Assembly (NCBI RefSeq): GCF_000172415.1
Contig: NZ_ABLD01000005.1
Span: forward strand, 1 to 64,000
Length of the DNA stretch: 64,000 bases
Direction of reading: 5' to 3'
DNA from: Paraburkholderia graminis C4D1M
Lineage (GTDB): Bacteria > Pseudomonadota > Gammaproteobacteria > Burkholderiales > Burkholderiaceae
This document shows positions 11,111-21,678 of the stretch, piece after piece. The first letter of the stretch is position 1. Every line of letters starts with the position of its first letter. The notes beneath the pieces were generated by a model that did no database searches, was not told the origin of the DNA, and saw only the letters and a program-made list of their open reading frames with translations. The translations under genes and the position numbers were made by a program.

Positions 11111-13384
11111 TCAGAACGACTCGTCGGCGGCCAGGTAGCGCCACTGTCCGGGCGGCAGCGCGCCGAGCACCACGCGACCCATCCGCACGCGCTTCAGGCC
11201 GATCACTTCGAGGCCGACCAGTTCGCACATCCGGCGAATCTGGCGCTTCTTGCCCTCGCGCAGCACGAAGCGCAACTGCTCGCCGTTTTGCCAGCTGACC
11301 TGCGCGGGCTTGAGCGGGACGTCGTCGAGCGAGAGGCCGTGGCGCAGCAATTCGAGGCTTTCCGCCGGGAAGTGACTTTCGACGTCGACGGTATGCTCGC
11401 CGTAGGCGACGCGCACCAGATATTCCTTGTCGATCTCCGAATGCCCGCCGATCAGTTGCTTGGCGATGCGGCCGTCCTGCGTCAGCACCAGCAAGCCCGT
11501 TGAATCGATGTCGAGACGCCCGGCCGGCGCCAGTTGACGCAAATGCGCGACGGAAAAACGGATGTCCGAATGGTCGCCTTCCCAGCGGTTTTCCGGCGTC
11601 ACGAGCGTGATGGCCGGCTGATAGCCGTCTTCCGCCTGGCCCGACACGTAGCCGACTGTCTTATGGATCAGCACGGTGACCTGGCTCGCTTGCACGGCTT
11701 CGGCGGCGGGGTCGATCTCGATCCGCTGATCGGGACGCACTTTAGTGCCCAACGTGTCGATCCGTTCGCCGTCGACGAGCACCCAGCCTTTCTCGATCCA
11801 TTCGTCGGCCTCGCGGCGCGAACACAGGCCAAGCTCCGACATGAGCTTGGACAGACGCAGCGTGCCTGGCGCGTCTTCAATGTCGCGACGCGGTGTGCGC
11901 GGGGCCTGCTCGGCTTGCGCGTGACGGTCGGCCGATGCGGCGCCGCGCGGCTTGCCGGCGCGCGCGGGGCGGTCGTCGGGGCCGCGGCGTGTGGCGGATG
12001 GCTTATCGAAGCTGCGGGGGGCGCGGTCCGTGCGCTCTGTGCGAGGGGCGGAGGCGTTGCTGAAATCGCGTCGGGCGGGTGTGCGTTCGCCGCGTTCGTC
12101 ACGGGGCGCGCGTGCTTCACGGTCCGGGCGGTCGCCGTAGCCGCTCTTCACGGGCTTCGCAAAGCTTCGTTCTCCACGCTCTCCGCGCTCGCCTTCAAAG
12201 CGACGCGGGGCGCTGTCGCTACGCGGTCCGCGCTCGCTGCCGAAACGCGGGCGATCGGATGCGTCGCGCTCGCGGCCCGTCGGACGCTCGCCGCGCGCAC
12301 CGGCTTCCGCAGGACGGGCTGCTCCGGTGCGTGGTCCAGCAAATGGCCGGCGTTCGCCGCTGTCGCCGCGCGGCGCACGGTCTCCACCGAATTTGCGCGC
12401 GGCGCCGCCGTCGGCGTTGCCGTCAAAGCGGCGGGGCGGGCGCTCGGTGCTGTCTCCGAAACGACGGGGGGCGCGTTCCGCGCCTGCGCTGCGAGGGGCT
12501 CGGTCGGTGCCGGTGCGGTCTTCGAAGCGTCGCGGTGTGCGGTCGGCGCTGCCGGCGCGGTCGCCGACCGGTGCGCGAGGTCCGCGCTCGCTGCCACCTG
12601 CGCGATCGTCAAAGCGTCGGGGTGCGCGGTCACTGCCGCCCGCCCGATCTTCAAAACGTCGCGGTGCGCGTTCGGCGCGGTCGCCGGCCGGGGCGCGAGG
12701 TCCGCGCTCGCCGCCGCCTGCGCGATCGTCGAAGCGCCGCGGTGGGCGGTCACTGCTACCCGCGCGATCGTCGAAGCGTCGCGGTGCGCGCTCGCTGCTA
12801 CCGGTGCGGTCTTCAAAACGTCGCGGTGCGCGTTCGGCGCGCTCGCCGGCCGGGGCACGAGGTCCGCGCTCACCACCACCTGCGCGACCCTCGAACCGTC
12901 GCGGCGCGCGCTCGCTGCTACCGGCGCGATCTTCAAAGCGTCGCGGCCCACGCTCAGCGCGGTCGCCGGCTGGGGCACGCGGTGCGCGCTCGCCGCCACC
13001 GGCCCGATCCTCAAACCGTCGCGGCGCTCGCTCGCCACCGCGCTCACTGCTTCCATCAAAACGCCGTGCAGGCGCACCGCTCGTACCTTCACGACGCGGC
13101 GGCCGGTCGGACCCGCCGCGCCGCGCGCCAGCCGCGCCGCCAGCGCCACGCTCACGCGCGAACCCACCTTCCTCGCGAGGAGCACGCGGCGCGCGTGCGC
13201 CAGCCGAACGTTTCCCGCCCGCCGACGCCCCCGCGCCTTCGCCGCGCGCCTCGCCCGGGCCGGACGTCGACGGTTTGGGTCCCGCCGGCCGTGTCGGCTT
13301 GCGCGCCGACGTGCTGCCGCTACGGACAGGGGCGCGTTCGGACGAAGCCGGCCGCGGGTGTTTGGCTGTTAATTTGACTCGCAT
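11111..13384 (-). CDS. RsuA/RluB/RluF-family rRNA pseudouridine synthase with giant Arg/Gly-rich N-terminus
   Basis: Converts uridine to pseudouridine in rRNA. The last about 257 of 757 residues form the enzyme: an S4 RNA-binding domain (SKLMSELGLCSRREADEWIE), the catalytic loop GRLDIDSTGLL (Asp near residue 625) and the C-terminal KKRQIRRMCELVGLEV motif. Residues 1-500 are low complexity, built from repeats such as RRFEDRAGG, ERAPRAPAG and DRAERAPRRF, rich in R, G, A, D and E. Such tails are known in beta-proteobacterial RluB proteins, but the core here resembles RluF at least as much, so no symbol is given. The ATG at 13384 lies 6 bases after the glnD stop, so the genes are co-transcribed. 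Confidence 0.87.
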   Translation of the reverse strand: MRVKLTAKHPRPASSERAPVRSGSTSARKPTRPAGPKPSTSGPGEARGEGAGASAGGKRSAGARAPRAPREEGGFARERGAGGAAGARRGGSDRPPRREGTSGAPARRFDGSSERGGERAPRRFEDRAGGGERAPRAPAGDRAERGPRRFEDRAGSSERAPRRFEGRAGGGERGPRAPAGERAERAPRRFEDRTGSSERAPRRFDDRAGSSDRPPRRFDDRAGGGERGPRAPAGDRAERAPRRFEDRAGGSDRAPRRFDDRAGGSERGPRAPVGDRAGSADRTPRRFEDRTGTDRAPRSAGAERAPRRFGDSTERPPRRFDGNADGGAARKFGGDRAPRGDSGERRPFAGPRTGAARPAEAGARGERPTGRERDASDRPRFGSERGPRSDSAPRRFEGERGERGERSFAKPVKSGYGDRPDREARAPRDERGERTPARRDFSNASAPRTERTDRAPRSFDKPSATRRGPDDRPARAGKPRGAASADRHAQAEQAPRTPRRDIEDAPGTLRLSKLMSELGLCSRREADEWIEKGWVLVDGERIDTLGTKVRPDQRIEIDPAAEAVQASQVTVLIHKTVGYVSGQAEDGYQPAITLVTPENRWEGDHSDIRFSVAHLRQLAPAGRLDIDSTGLLVLTQDGRIAKQLIGGHSEIDKEYLVRVAYGEHTVDVESHFPAESLELLRHGLSLDDVPLKPAQVSWQNGEQLRFVLREGKKRQIRRMCELVGLEVIGLKRVRMGRVVLGALPPGQWRYLAADESF
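11885..13384 (-). repeat. Degenerate coding repeat array in the pseudouridine synthase extension
   Basis: DNA encoding the first 500 residues consists of degenerate units, most regular between about 12440 and 13030, each giving variants of R-R-F-[ED]-D-R-A-G-x-x-[ED]-R. Because of the repeats, all six frames are open for long distances here; the alternative frames are not genes. Unit boundaries are approximate. Confidence 0.75.
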
Positions 13385-13390
13385 GAAATC

Positions 13391-15970
13391 TCACACTGCG
13401 ATCGCGCGCAGCAGTTCCGTCTCGACCTGAATTTGCAGGCGGTTGTCCGACAGACCGTGCCCATCCAGCAGGAATACGTCCTCGACGCGTTCGCCGAGCG
13501 TATTGATCCGTGCCGACGCGACGCCGACACGATGTTCGGCGAGCACGCGCGCGATCGAATAAAGAAGGCCTGGCCGGTCGTTCGCCGACACGGACAGGAT
13601 GTAGTATTGGCCGCGATCGTCGGCCCGAAGATCGACGCGCGGCGTAACAGGGAAAGTCCGCGACAGCCGCGACAAGCGGCCCTTCGACGGGCCCGGAAGC
13701 CAGGTGCCGTCGCCGGTGAGGCGCGCGGTCAGTTCCTGTTCGACGAGATTGGCAATGTCGCGATAATGCACGTCTTCTTCGGTATGCGCGACGAGGAAAT
13801 TATCGAGTGCATAGCCGTGACGCGTCGTGCTGACGCGCGCATCCAGCACCGACAGGCCATTGCGGTCGAAATACGCGCAAATGCCGGCGAACAGATCCGG
13901 CTGGTCCTTCACGTACACGAGCACCTGAAGCGCTTCGCCGATCGGCGACGGGCGAGCCCGGACGATCGGCGTCGGCGTCTCGACGTAACGGTAGAGCACA
14001 CGCGTTTGCCAAGCGATGTCGGCCGCGTCGTGACGCAGGAAATAGCCGACGTCGAGCTTGTCCCACAGCGCCTTCTGCGCGCCTTCGGGCACCGTTTCGA
14101 GACGCAAGAGCGCAAGCGCCTCTTCCTGACGCGACTCCAGTTCCGAATGCGCGTCCGGCCGCGCGCCGCCAAGCACGGCGAGCGTCGCGCGATACAGGTC
14201 CTCGAGCAGCTTGCCCTTCCACGTGTTCCAGACTTTCGGGCTGGTTCCGCGGATGTCGGCCACCGTCAGCAGGTACAGCGCGGTCAGGCGGCGCTCGGTG
14301 CCGACCAGTTCCGCGAATCGCTTGATGACCTCGGGATCGCTCGTGTCCTGCTTTTGCGCGACCTGGCTCATGGTCAGATGCTGCTGGACGAGCCAGACGA
14401 CCAGTTCGCCGTCGTCGCCCTCGATGCCGTGATTGCGGCAGAAGCGCCGCGCGTCGGCCATGCCGAGCGTGGAATGGTCGCCGCCGCGGCCTTTCGCAAT
14501 GTCGTGAAAGAGCGCCGCGACGTACAGTACCCACGGCCGGTCGAAGCTGACGATCAACTGGCTGCAGAACGGATATTCATGCGCGTGTTCGGCCACGGCG
14601 AAGCGCCGCAGATTGCGCAGCACCATCAGAATGTGCTGATCGACCGTGTAGACGTGATACAGGTCGTGCTGCATCTGTCCGACGATGCGCCGGAAATTCA
14701 GCAGATATCGCCCTAGCACGCTGGTCTGGTTCATCAGGCGCAACGCGTGCGTGATGCCGGCCGGCTGCTTCAGGATGTCCATGAAAAGACGCCGGTTTTC
14801 CGGATCGCGGCGCCAGTGCTGGTCCATCACCTCGCGCGCGTTGTAGATGGCGCGCAGCGTACGCGCCGACAGGCCTTTCACGCCCGGCGTCTGCTCGTAC
14901 AGCAGGAAGGCTTCGAGAATCGCGTTCGGCTCGCGCTGGAACAGGTCGTCGCTGGCGATTTCGAGCATGCCCTGTTTTTCGACGAAACGATCGGACAGCA
15001 CCCGCGTAATGCCGCTCGTGCTGGGAAAAAGCTGAGCCTCGATGTTCTGGATCAGAATTGTCGCGAGTTGCGTGACCGCCTTCGCCGCCCAGTAATAGCG
15101 GCGCATCAGCTGTTCGCTCGCGCGCTTGGTGGCGGTCGGCTTGTAGCCGAAGCTCTCGGCCACCGGCGTTTGCAGATCGAACACCAGAATGTCCTGGCGA
15201 CGGCCGGCAGTGACGTGCACCCGCGCCCGCAGCGACTTGAGGAAGCCCTCGTTGCGCCGCAGTTCCTGCGCTTCGCGCTCGGTGATGAGTCCGCGCGCCT
15301 CGAGTTCGCGCCAGCTACTGCCGAAGCCGGCCGCCTGGGTCACCCACAGAATTAGCTGAAGATCGCGCAGACCGCCGGGGCTTTCCTTGATGTTCGGCTC
15401 GAGCGCGTAAGGCGTGTCCTGGAACTTGGCGTGGCGCTGGCGCATTTCCAGCACTTTCGCCTGGAAAAACGCTTTCGGATCGAGCGCCTCGCGATAGCGC
15501 TTCGCGAAGTCGTCGAACAGGGCCGCGCTGCCGGTAATGCGCCGCGCTTCGAGCAGCGACGTGCGCACGGTGACGTCGTTAGCGGCTTCTTCCAGACACT
15601 GCGAGACGCTGCGTACGCTGCTGCCCAGCTCGAGCCCGAGATCCCACGCGAGGCTGATGAAACGCTCGATGCGCGCTTCCAGATGCTCGAGCGGCGCGTC
15701 CGGCAGCAGCACCAGAATGTCGATGTCGGAATGCGGAGCCAGTTCGCCGCGACCGAATCCGCCGACGGCGACGAGCGCCAGCTCGGCCGGCAGTTCGCAG
15801 GTGTTCCAGGCGGCGCGCAGGGAGTCGTCGGTGGTACGCGAGAGCGCCGCCATCAATCCTTCTACGTTGGTGGCGGTCCTGAAGCGTTCCAGCAACTGGG
15901 CTTTGGCCACTTTGTAGTCCGCCTTGAGCGACGTGGCGTGGGATCGGGCGACGGCTGGAACACTACTCAT
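13391..15970 (-). CDS. glnD: GlnD, PII uridylyltransferase/uridylyl-removing enzyme
   Basis: Bifunctional nitrogen sensor that uridylylates PII protein when glutamine is low and removes UMP when it is high. At 859 aa the order is: nucleotidyltransferase motif [20 protein letters not shown] (residues 70-89), the central GlnD domain, an HD phosphohydrolase domain ([19 protein letters not shown]) for UMP removal, and two C-terminal ACT domains that bind glutamine (near [18 protein letters not shown] and [17 protein letters not shown]). It lies between map and the pseudouridine synthase on the same strand, 30 bases after map. No truncation is visible. Confidence 0.97.
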   Translation of the reverse strand: MSSVPAVARSHATSLKADYKVAKAQLLERFRTATNVEGLMAALSRTTDDSLRAAWNTCELPAELALVAVGGFGRGELAPHSDIDILVLLPDAPLEHLEARIERFISLAWDLGLELGSSVRSVSQCLEEAANDVTVRTSLLEARRITGSAALFDDFAKRYREALDPKAFFQAKVLEMRQRHAKFQDTPYALEPNIKESPGGLRDLQLILWVTQAAGFGSSWRELEARGLITEREAQELRRNEGFLKSLRARVHVTAGRRQDILVFDLQTPVAESFGYKPTATKRASEQLMRRYYWAAKAVTQLATILIQNIEAQLFPSTSGITRVLSDRFVEKQGMLEIASDDLFQREPNAILEAFLLYEQTPGVKGLSARTLRAIYNAREVMDQHWRRDPENRRLFMDILKQPAGITHALRLMNQTSVLGRYLLNFRRIVGQMQHDLYHVYTVDQHILMVLRNLRRFAVAEHAHEYPFCSQLIVSFDRPWVLYVAALFHDIAKGRGGDHSTLGMADARRFCRNHGIEGDDGELVVWLVQQHLTMSQVAQKQDTSDPEVIKRFAELVGTERRLTALYLLTVADIRGTSPKVWNTWKGKLLEDLYRATLAVLGGARPDAHSELESRQEEALALLRLETVPEGAQKALWDKLDVGYFLRHDAADIAWQTRVLYRYVETPTPIVRARPSPIGEALQVLVYVKDQPDLFAGICAYFDRNGLSVLDARVSTTRHGYALDNFLVAHTEEDVHYRDIANLVEQELTARLTGDGTWLPGPSKGRLSRLSRTFPVTPRVDLRADDRGQYYILSVSANDRPGLLYSIARVLAEHRVGVASARINTLGERVEDVFLLDGHGLSDNRLQIQVETELLRAIAV

Positions 15971-16000
15971 GGGCGGCTGGCGGTGAAAAGGCGGGATCGG

Positions 16001-16810
16001 TCAGGCCGTGGCGGCGATCACCGGCGGGCGCGCGGGCGTGCCGGCGGACACGGTCAGCACGTCATAACCGGTTTCCGTCACGAGCACCGTGTGTTCCCAT
16101 TGCGCCGACAGACTGCGGTCCTTCGTCTTGACGGTCCACTGGTCCGGCATGGTGCGGATGTCGCGGCGGCCGGCGTTGATCATCGGCTCGATCGTGAAGA
16201 TCATGCCGGCTTGCAGTTCGAGCCCGGTGCCGGGGCGGCCGTAGTGCAGAATCTGCGGGTCTTCGTGAAACACCGTGCCGATGCCGTGGCCGCAATATTC
16301 GCGCACCACGCTGTAGCCTTGCGCCTCGGCGTGCTTCTGGATCGCATAGCCGATGTCGCCCAGATGCGCGCCGGGGCGCACCTGGTCAATGCCGAGCCAC
16401 ATGCACTCGAAGGTGGTCTGAACCAGCCGCTTCGCGAGAATCGAGCCCTCGCCGACGATGAACATGCGGCTCGTGTCGCCGAAGTAACCTTCCTTGATCA
16501 CCGTGATGTCGATGTTCAGCGCGTCGCCGTTCTTCAGCGTCTTGTCGCCGGGAATGCCGTGGCAGATCACGTCGTTCACCGAGATGCAGGTGGCCTTGGG
16601 GTAGGGCGGATAGCCGGGCGGCTGATAATTCAGCGGCGCGGGCACGGTGCCCTGTTCCTTGAGCATATATTCGTGACACAGGCGGTCGAGTTCGCCGGTC
16701 GTGACGCCGGCCGTGACGAACGGCGTGATGTAGTCGAGCACTTCGCTCGCAAGTTTGCAGGCGACGCGCATTTGCGCGATGTCGTGTTCGTTTTTGAGCG
16801 TGATAGCCAT
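16001..16810 (-). CDS. map: Methionine aminopeptidase, type I
   Basis: Cleaves the initiator methionine from nascent proteins. It is 269 aa from an ATG at 16810 (MAITLKNEHDIAQMR). All five metal ligands of the pita-bread fold are visible: Asp in NIDITV, Asp in FGDTSRMF, His in GHGIGTVFHEDP, Glu in IFTIEPM, and Glu in QWEHTVLV. It is divergent from rpsB, the classic map/rpsB arrangement, and is the first gene of a map-glnD-pseudouridine synthase unit. Confidence 0.97.
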   Translation of the reverse strand: MAITLKNEHDIAQMRVACKLASEVLDYITPFVTAGVTTGELDRLCHEYMLKEQGTVPAPLNYQPPGYPPYPKATCISVNDVICHGIPGDKTLKNGDALNIDITVIKEGYFGDTSRMFIVGEGSILAKRLVQTTFECMWLGIDQVRPGAHLGDIGYAIQKHAEAQGYSVVREYCGHGIGTVFHEDPQILHYGRPGTGLELQAGMIFTIEPMINAGRRDIRTMPDQWTVKTKDRSLSAQWEHTVLVTETGYDVLTVSAGTPARPPVIAATA

Positions 16811-17333
16811 GAGTCGGGCCTGAAATGCGATTTATTCCGGGATTATCGCACCATATTCCCCGTGCCGCAGTCTTTTGGCGGGGTTTCGGCGCCTGTAACG
16901 ATAGAGCGGAGGGCTTTGCGGTTCACGGCTGGAAGACGACGCGCGAGGCGGCCAGCCAGGCGCCGGGTGCAACCGGAGCCCGCGCGAAGGAGCCACCCGG
17001 CAGGTTGAGTCGGCCGATAGTCGCATGCTATAATGTTTGGCTAAGTCGATCCTTTTCCTGTCCTGGTGGCTTCTTGTCATCGTTCAGACCGACTCCGGGC
17101 TGATTATGGTGGCAGCAGGCTGGTGGCAGCAGGCCAGCAACCAATCAACCAACGGCAGATCGAGGTGAAGCTTCCCGTGGCGCTTGTCGCCCGAGCCACG
17201 GGTGAGAGCAGTATCAAGGCGGCAGACTCGCAAGCCGGCGCACCCAGGGTGTTCGCGGCGCTCAGCCAGACAAGACATGGCGGCGCGGCGGATACGGCAG
17301 CCGGCTTAAGACCCAACCCTCGCGGAGATTTTC
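16811..17333. other. map/rpsB divergent intergenic region and rpsB leader
   Basis: A 523-base region without a gene. It holds the rpsB promoter near 17005-17034, then about 290 bases of untranslated leader. The leader contains a GTGGCAGCAGGC direct repeat (17109-17120 and 17123-17134, second copy also followed by CAGC) and an 8-bp stem CCCGTGGC (17174-17181) with GCCACGGG (17195-17202). A long leader before rpsB suggests feedback control by S2, as in other bacteria; that is inference. Confidence 0.5.
17005..17034 (+). promoter_or_regulatory. Sigma-70 promoter for rpsB-tsf
   Basis: TTGAGT (17005-17010), an 18-base spacer and perfect TATAAT (17029-17034) with an extended -10 TG at 17026-17027. 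It is the strongest promoter-like sequence in the window, as expected for ribosomal protein and EF-Ts genes. Transcription would start near 17041. Confidence 0.8.
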
Positions 17334-18086
17334 ATGGCAGTTACCATGCGTCAAATGCTGGAAGCCGGTGTCCACTTCGGTCACCAAACGCGCTTCTGGA
17401 ACCCGAAGATGGCCCCCTTCATTTTCGGCCATCGCAACAAGATTCACATCATCAACCTCGAAAAGACGCTGCCGATGTACAACGACGCGCTGAAGTACGC
17501 GCGTCAACTGGCAGCCAATCGCGGCACCATCCTGTTCGTCGGCACGAAGCGTCAGTCGCGTGACACGATCGCCCAGGAAGCTCAGCGCGCCGGCATGCCT
17601 TATGTCAACGCACGCTGGCTCGGCGGCATGCTGACCAACTTCAAGACGCTGAAGGTTTCGATCAAGCGCCTGAAGGACATGGAAGCAGCGCTGGAAGCAG
17701 GCGAAACCGAACGCATGAGCAAGAAGGAAGCGCTGCTGTTCGAACGCGAAATGGCCAAGCTGCAGAAGTCGATCGGCGGCGTGAAGGACATGGGCGGCAT
17801 TCCGGACGCGATTTTCGTGGTCGACGTCGGCTACCACAAGATTGCCGTCACCGAAGCGAACAAGCTCGGCGTGCCGGTCATCGCAGTGGTCGATACGAAC
17901 CACTCGCCGGAAGGCATCGACTACGTGATCCCGGGTAACGACGACGCCAGCAAGGCCGTCGCTCTGTACGCGGCCGGCGTGGCTGACGCGATCCTCGAAG
18001 GCCGTGCCAACGCGGTCAACGAAGTGGTGCAGGCTGCACGCGGCGACGACGGCGACGAGTTCGTCGAGGTCAACGCGGAAGCGTAA
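17334..18086 (+). CDS. rpsB: 30S ribosomal protein S2
   Basis: Small-subunit ribosomal protein, 250 aa from an ATG at 17334 preceded by GGAG. The N-terminus [26 protein letters not shown] and the [28 protein letters not shown] and [20 protein letters not shown] segments are canonical S2. It is the first gene of the long rpsB-tsf-pyrH-frr block. A strong hairpin follows before tsf. Confidence 0.99.
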   Translation: MAVTMRQMLEAGVHFGHQTRFWNPKMAPFIFGHRNKIHIINLEKTLPMYNDALKYARQLAANRGTILFVGTKRQSRDTIAQEAQRAGMPYVNARWLGGMLTNFKTLKVSIKRLKDMEAALEAGETERMSKKEALLFEREMAKLQKSIGGVKDMGGIPDAIFVVDVGYHKIAVTEANKLGVPVIAVVDTNHSPEGIDYVIPGNDDASKAVALYAAGVADAILEGRANAVNEVVQAARGDDGDEFVEVNAEA

Positions 18087-18104
18087 AGCTGCCCCGTGTC
18101 CGGC

Positions 18105-18138
18105 AAAAAAGGGGGCTTTCTACAGGCCCCCTTTTTTT
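18105..18138 (+). terminator. Rho-independent terminator between rpsB and tsf
   Basis: AAAAAAGGGGGC (18105-18116) pairs with GCCCCCTTTTTT (18126-18137), 9-base loop and a T7 tract. Since tsf follows with no obvious strong promoter, it probably acts as a partial terminator lowering tsf transcription relative to rpsB. Confidence 0.85.
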
Positions 18139-18267
18139 AAGCCGCGACGCTGTAGCAAGGCGTTATCCGTAAAAAATTCGCATAACGCTGAAACGAATTC
18201 TTGCCGCCGGTATCGAAGTGCGGGCGGCGTGTGACACGGAACACAGACGGAACTCAAGGAGCAAATG

Positions 18268-19149
18268 ATGGCGGCAATTACCGCAAGCATGGTTGCAGAA
18301 CTGCGCGCAAAGACCGACGCGCCGATGATGGAATGCAAGAAGGCGCTGACGGAAGCCGACGGCGACATGGCGCGCGCCGAAGAGTTGCTGCGCGTGAAGC
18401 TGGGCAACAAGGCCAGCAAGGCGGCATCGCGCGTCACGGCTGAAGGCGTGGTCGCATCGTTCATCGGCGGCAATGCAGGTTCGCTGGTCGAGCTGAACTG
18501 CGAAACCGACTTCGTTTCGAAGAACGACGACTTCCTGGCTTTCTCGAAGAAGATCGCCGAACTGGTCGCCACGCAAAACCCGGCCGACGTCGCCGCGCTG
18601 TCCGCTCTGCCGCTCGACGGCCAGACCGTCGACGCAGTGCGCCTCGCGCTGGTCGGCAAGATCGGTGAAAACCTGTCGATCCGCCGTTTCGTGCGCTTCG
18701 AGACGTCGAACAAGCTGGCAGCGTACCTGCACGGCACGCGCATCGGCGTGCTGGTCGAGTACACCGGCGCGGACGAGCAGGTCGGCAAGGACGTGGCCAT
18801 GCACATCGCCGCGATGAAGCCGGTCTCGCTGTCGTCGGACGACGTGCCGGCGGACCTGATCGCCAAGGAACGCAGCATCGCCGAGCAGAAGGCCGCCGAA
18901 TCGGGCAAGCCGGCTGAAATCGTCGCGAAGATGGTGGAAGGCAGCGTGCAGAAGTACCTGAAGGAAGTGTCGCTGCTGAACCAGACGTTCGTTAAGAACG
19001 ACAAGCAGACGATCGAACAGATGCTGAAGGCGGGCAACGCGAGCGTCCAGAAGTTTGCGCTCTTCGTGGTCGGCGAAGGCATCGAGAAGAAGCAGGACGA
19101 CTTCGCCGCTGAAGTTGCCGCTCAAGTGGCTGCTGCAAAGCAACAATAA
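18268..19149 (+). CDS. tsf: Elongation factor Ts
   Basis: Guanine nucleotide exchange factor for EF-Tu, 293 aa. Two ATG codons are adjacent at 18265 and 18268; AAGGAG at 18256-18261 is 6 bases from the second, so 18268 ([13 protein letters not shown]) is chosen. The N-terminal UBA-like domain contains [20 protein letters not shown]; the dimerisation core has [20 protein letters not shown], containing the TDFV motif that contacts EF-Tu. It follows rpsB as in nearly all proteobacteria. Confidence 0.98.
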   Translation: MAAITASMVAELRAKTDAPMMECKKALTEADGDMARAEELLRVKLGNKASKAASRVTAEGVVASFIGGNAGSLVELNCETDFVSKNDDFLAFSKKIAELVATQNPADVAALSALPLDGQTVDAVRLALVGKIGENLSIRRFVRFETSNKLAAYLHGTRIGVLVEYTGADEQVGKDVAMHIAAMKPVSLSSDDVPADLIAKERSIAEQKAAESGKPAEIVAKMVEGSVQKYLKEVSLLNQTFVKNDKQTIEQMLKAGNASVQKFALFVVGEGIEKKQDDFAAEVAAQVAAAKQQ

Positions 19150-19368
19150 GCATCGCGAGTCTCAGCTAGTACCGTTGTACCCGCGGCGCAGCAAGACTGT
19201 GCCGCGGTCGGCAGCGCCGCAAGGCTGCGCGCGGGTTGATCCTCGCCGCGCGGCCGCCGCCGGTGGACCTTCCGGGTTCATCAATTTGGCGGCGCTTGCC
19301 CGAATCGGCGTTTCACCCCTACATTAGTCCCTTGTTGTTGCCCTGTTCTGCGCGATCTGGATACCCCT

Positions 19369-20082
19369 ATGCCCACTGCCTACAAACGCGTCCTGCTCAA
19401 ACTCTCCGGTGAAGCTCTGATGGGCGACGATGCCTTCGGCATCAATCGCGCGACCATCGAACGAATGGTGGCGGACGTGGCCGAAGTGGTCCGTCTTGGA
19501 ACGCAGTTGGCGGTAGTGATCGGCGGCGGCAATATCTTCCGCGGCGTCGCGGGCGGCGCGGCCGGCATGGATCGCGCCACGGCCGACTACATGGGCATGC
19601 TGGCCACCATGATGAACGCGCTGGCGCTGCAAGACGCCATGCGTCACGCCGGCATCGAGGCGCGTGTGCAATCCGCGCTGCGCATGGACCAGGTCGTCGA
19701 GCCGTACATCCGTCCGCGCGCGATTCGCCAGCTCGAAGAAGGCAAAGTCGTGATTTTCGCGGCCGGCACCGGCAACCCGTTCTTCACGACCGACACGGCC
19801 GCCGCGCTGCGCGGCTCGGAAATCGGCGCCGAAGTCGTGTTGAAAGCCACCAAGGTGGACGGCGTCTACTCAGCCGACCCGAAGAAAGATCCGAGCGCGA
19901 CGCGCTACACCACGATCAGCTTCGACGAGGCAATCGGCCGCAACCTGCAGGTCATGGACGCCACGGCGTTCGCGCTGTGCCGCGACCAGAAGCTGCCGAT
20001 CCGCGTTTTTTCGATCGTCAAGCCGGGCGCATTGAAGCGCATCGTGCTCGGCGAGGACGAGGGCACCCTCGTCCACGTGTAA
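19369..20082 (+). CDS. pyrH: UMP kinase
   Basis: Phosphorylates UMP to UDP in pyrimidine nucleotide synthesis. At 237 aa it belongs to the amino-acid kinase fold: [15 protein letters not shown] (residues 5-19), [10 protein letters not shown] and the [19 protein letters not shown] segment are diagnostic of bacterial UMP kinase. It lies 219 bases after tsf and precedes frr, the standard order. Confidence 0.98.
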   Translation: MPTAYKRVLLKLSGEALMGDDAFGINRATIERMVADVAEVVRLGTQLAVVIGGGNIFRGVAGGAAGMDRATADYMGMLATMMNALALQDAMRHAGIEARVQSALRMDQVVEPYIRPRAIRQLEEGKVVIFAAGTGNPFFTTDTAAALRGSEIGAEVVLKATKVDGVYSADPKKDPSATRYTTISFDEAIGRNLQVMDATAFALCRDQKLPIRVFSIVKPGALKRIVLGEDEGTLVHV

Positions 20083-20182
20083 ACTCTCGTTCACATAACG
20101 TGGGCTTTGACGCGAGCCCGGGCCGCCGCATATCGCGCGTGCTGGCCGGCTCGCACCGTTTTGAAGGTTCGGAGGTTTTAAA

Positions 20183-20743
20183 ATGTCTGTGGCTGATATC
20201 AGGAAGGGCGCTGAACAAAAGATGCAGCGTTCCATCGACGCGTTCAAGAACGATCTGTCGAAAATCCGTACGGGCCGTGCGCACACGGGCCTGCTCGATC
20301 ACATCCAGTGCGATTACTACGGCTCGCCGGTGCCTATCTCGCAGGTCGCGAACCTGACGCTGATCGACGCACGCACGATCGGCGTGCAGCCGTGGGAAAA
20401 GAAGATGGTCCCGGTCGTCGAAAAGGCGATCCGCGAGTCGGATCTCGGCCTGAACCCGGCTACCCAGGGCGACGTGATCCGCGTGCCGATGCCCGCGCTG
20501 ACCGAAGAACGACGCCGCGAATTGACGAAAGTCGTCAAGAGCGAAGCCGAAACGGCCAAGGTCGCCGTGCGCAATCTGCGCCGCGACGCGAACGAGCAAC
20601 TGAAGAAGCTCGTTAAAGACAAGGAAATTTCGGAAGACGACGAACGCCGCGCTGGTGACGACGTTCAGAAGCTGACGGACAAATTCGTCGCTGAGATCGA
20701 CAAGCTTGTTGTGACCAAAGAAGCAGAGATCATGACGGTATGA
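20183..20743 (+). CDS. frr: Ribosome recycling factor
   Basis: Releases 70S ribosomes from mRNA after termination together with EF-G. At 186 aa it has the normal length. [21 protein letters not shown] and [15 protein letters not shown] match the three-helix bundle and head domain; the C-terminal helix carries [21 protein letters not shown]. The gap to uppS (20744-20895) holds a nested stem-loop, with AACGCCG at 20764-20770 pairing with CGGCGTT at 20779-20785, but no T tract. Confidence 0.98.
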   Translation: MSVADIRKGAEQKMQRSIDAFKNDLSKIRTGRAHTGLLDHIQCDYYGSPVPISQVANLTLIDARTIGVQPWEKKMVPVVEKAIRESDLGLNPATQGDVIRVPMPALTEERRRELTKVVKSEAETAKVAVRNLRRDANEQLKKLVKDKEISEDDERRAGDDVQKLTDKFVAEIDKLVVTKEAEIMTV

Positions 20744-20895
20744 GGCTGCGAGGCTCCGAACAGAACGCCGGCTCGCTTCGGCGTTACTGTCTGTGCGGAG
20801 CTCGCGCGAAGTCCGAGTCGTGAAGCGCCAGGTCTGGGAGCACTCACACTTTCAGGATTTTTACTTCTTCATTTGCAGTTATTGTCCCGACGGCC

Positions 20896-21678
20896 ATGAC
20901 CTACACCAGTTCAACCGTGCGCGTGCCTGATGTCGCCGCGGTGCCGCGACACATCGCGATCATCATGGACGGCAACGGCCGTTGGGCCACCCAGCGCCGC
21001 TTGCCGCGCGTGGCCGGTCATACGCGCGGCGTCGACGCGGTGCGCGCAGCCGTCGAGGCGTGCGCCCGCCAGGGCGTCGAATATCTGACGCTGTTCGCTT
21101 TCAGCTCCGAAAACTGGCGCCGTCCGAACGACGAAGTGTCGTTCCTGATGCGCCTTTTCGTCACGGCGCTGGAGCGCGAAATCGGCAAGCTGCACGCAAA
21201 CGGCATCCGTTTGCGCGTGGTCGGCGATCTCGAACGTTTCGATGCACGCATCCGCGACCTGATCAAACGGGCGGAAACCAAGACCGCGCGCAATTCCCGC
21301 CTCACGCTGACCATCGCCGCCAATTACGGCGGCCGCTGGGACATCATGCAGGCGACCCGCAAGCTCGTGGAACAGGCCGCGCTCGCCGGCAAGCCGGTCG
21401 AGGTGAACGAGGATTCGTTCGCCGAGCATCTGTCCATGGCCTATGCGCCTGAGCCCGACCTCTTCATCCGCACGGGCGGCGAGCGGCGCGTCAGCAATTT
21501 CCTGCTTTGGCAACTCGCCTACACCGAGTTCTATTTCACCGACACTTTCTGGCCGGATTTCGACGCCGACGCGCTCGGCCGCGCCATCGCCTCATACGGC
21601 GAGCGTGAGCGCCGTTTCGGACGCACCAGCGCTCAGCTCGAGCCGCAATCGCAAAACGTCGATTCGCTTCCATGCTAA
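20896..21678 (+). CDS. uppS: Undecaprenyl diphosphate synthase
   Basis: Cis-prenyltransferase that makes the C55 lipid carrier for peptidoglycan and O-antigen. At 260 aa it shows the family motifs [15 protein letters not shown] (catalytic Asp), the [11 protein letters not shown] segment, and [23 protein letters not shown] for substrate and Mg binding. The stop overlaps the cdsA start by 7 bases, so the two are coupled. Confidence 0.97.
   Translation: MTYTSSTVRVPDVAAVPRHIAIIMDGNGRWATQRRLPRVAGHTRGVDAVRAAVEACARQGVEYLTLFAFSSENWRRPNDEVSFLMRLFVTALEREIGKLHANGIRLRVVGDLERFDARIRDLIKRAETKTARNSRLTLTIAANYGGRWDIMQATRKLVEQAALAGKPVEVNEDSFAEHLSMAYAPEPDLFIRTGGERRVSNFLLWQLAYTEFYFTDTFWPDFDADALGRAIASYGERERRFGRTSAQLEPQSQNVDSLPC

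Noticed and set aside
11534-13372. Plus-strand frames of 612, 432 and 367 codons opposite the pseudouridine synthase repeat
   Set aside because: They arise because the repeat keeps all frames open. Only the minus-strand frame continues into a real enzyme domain.
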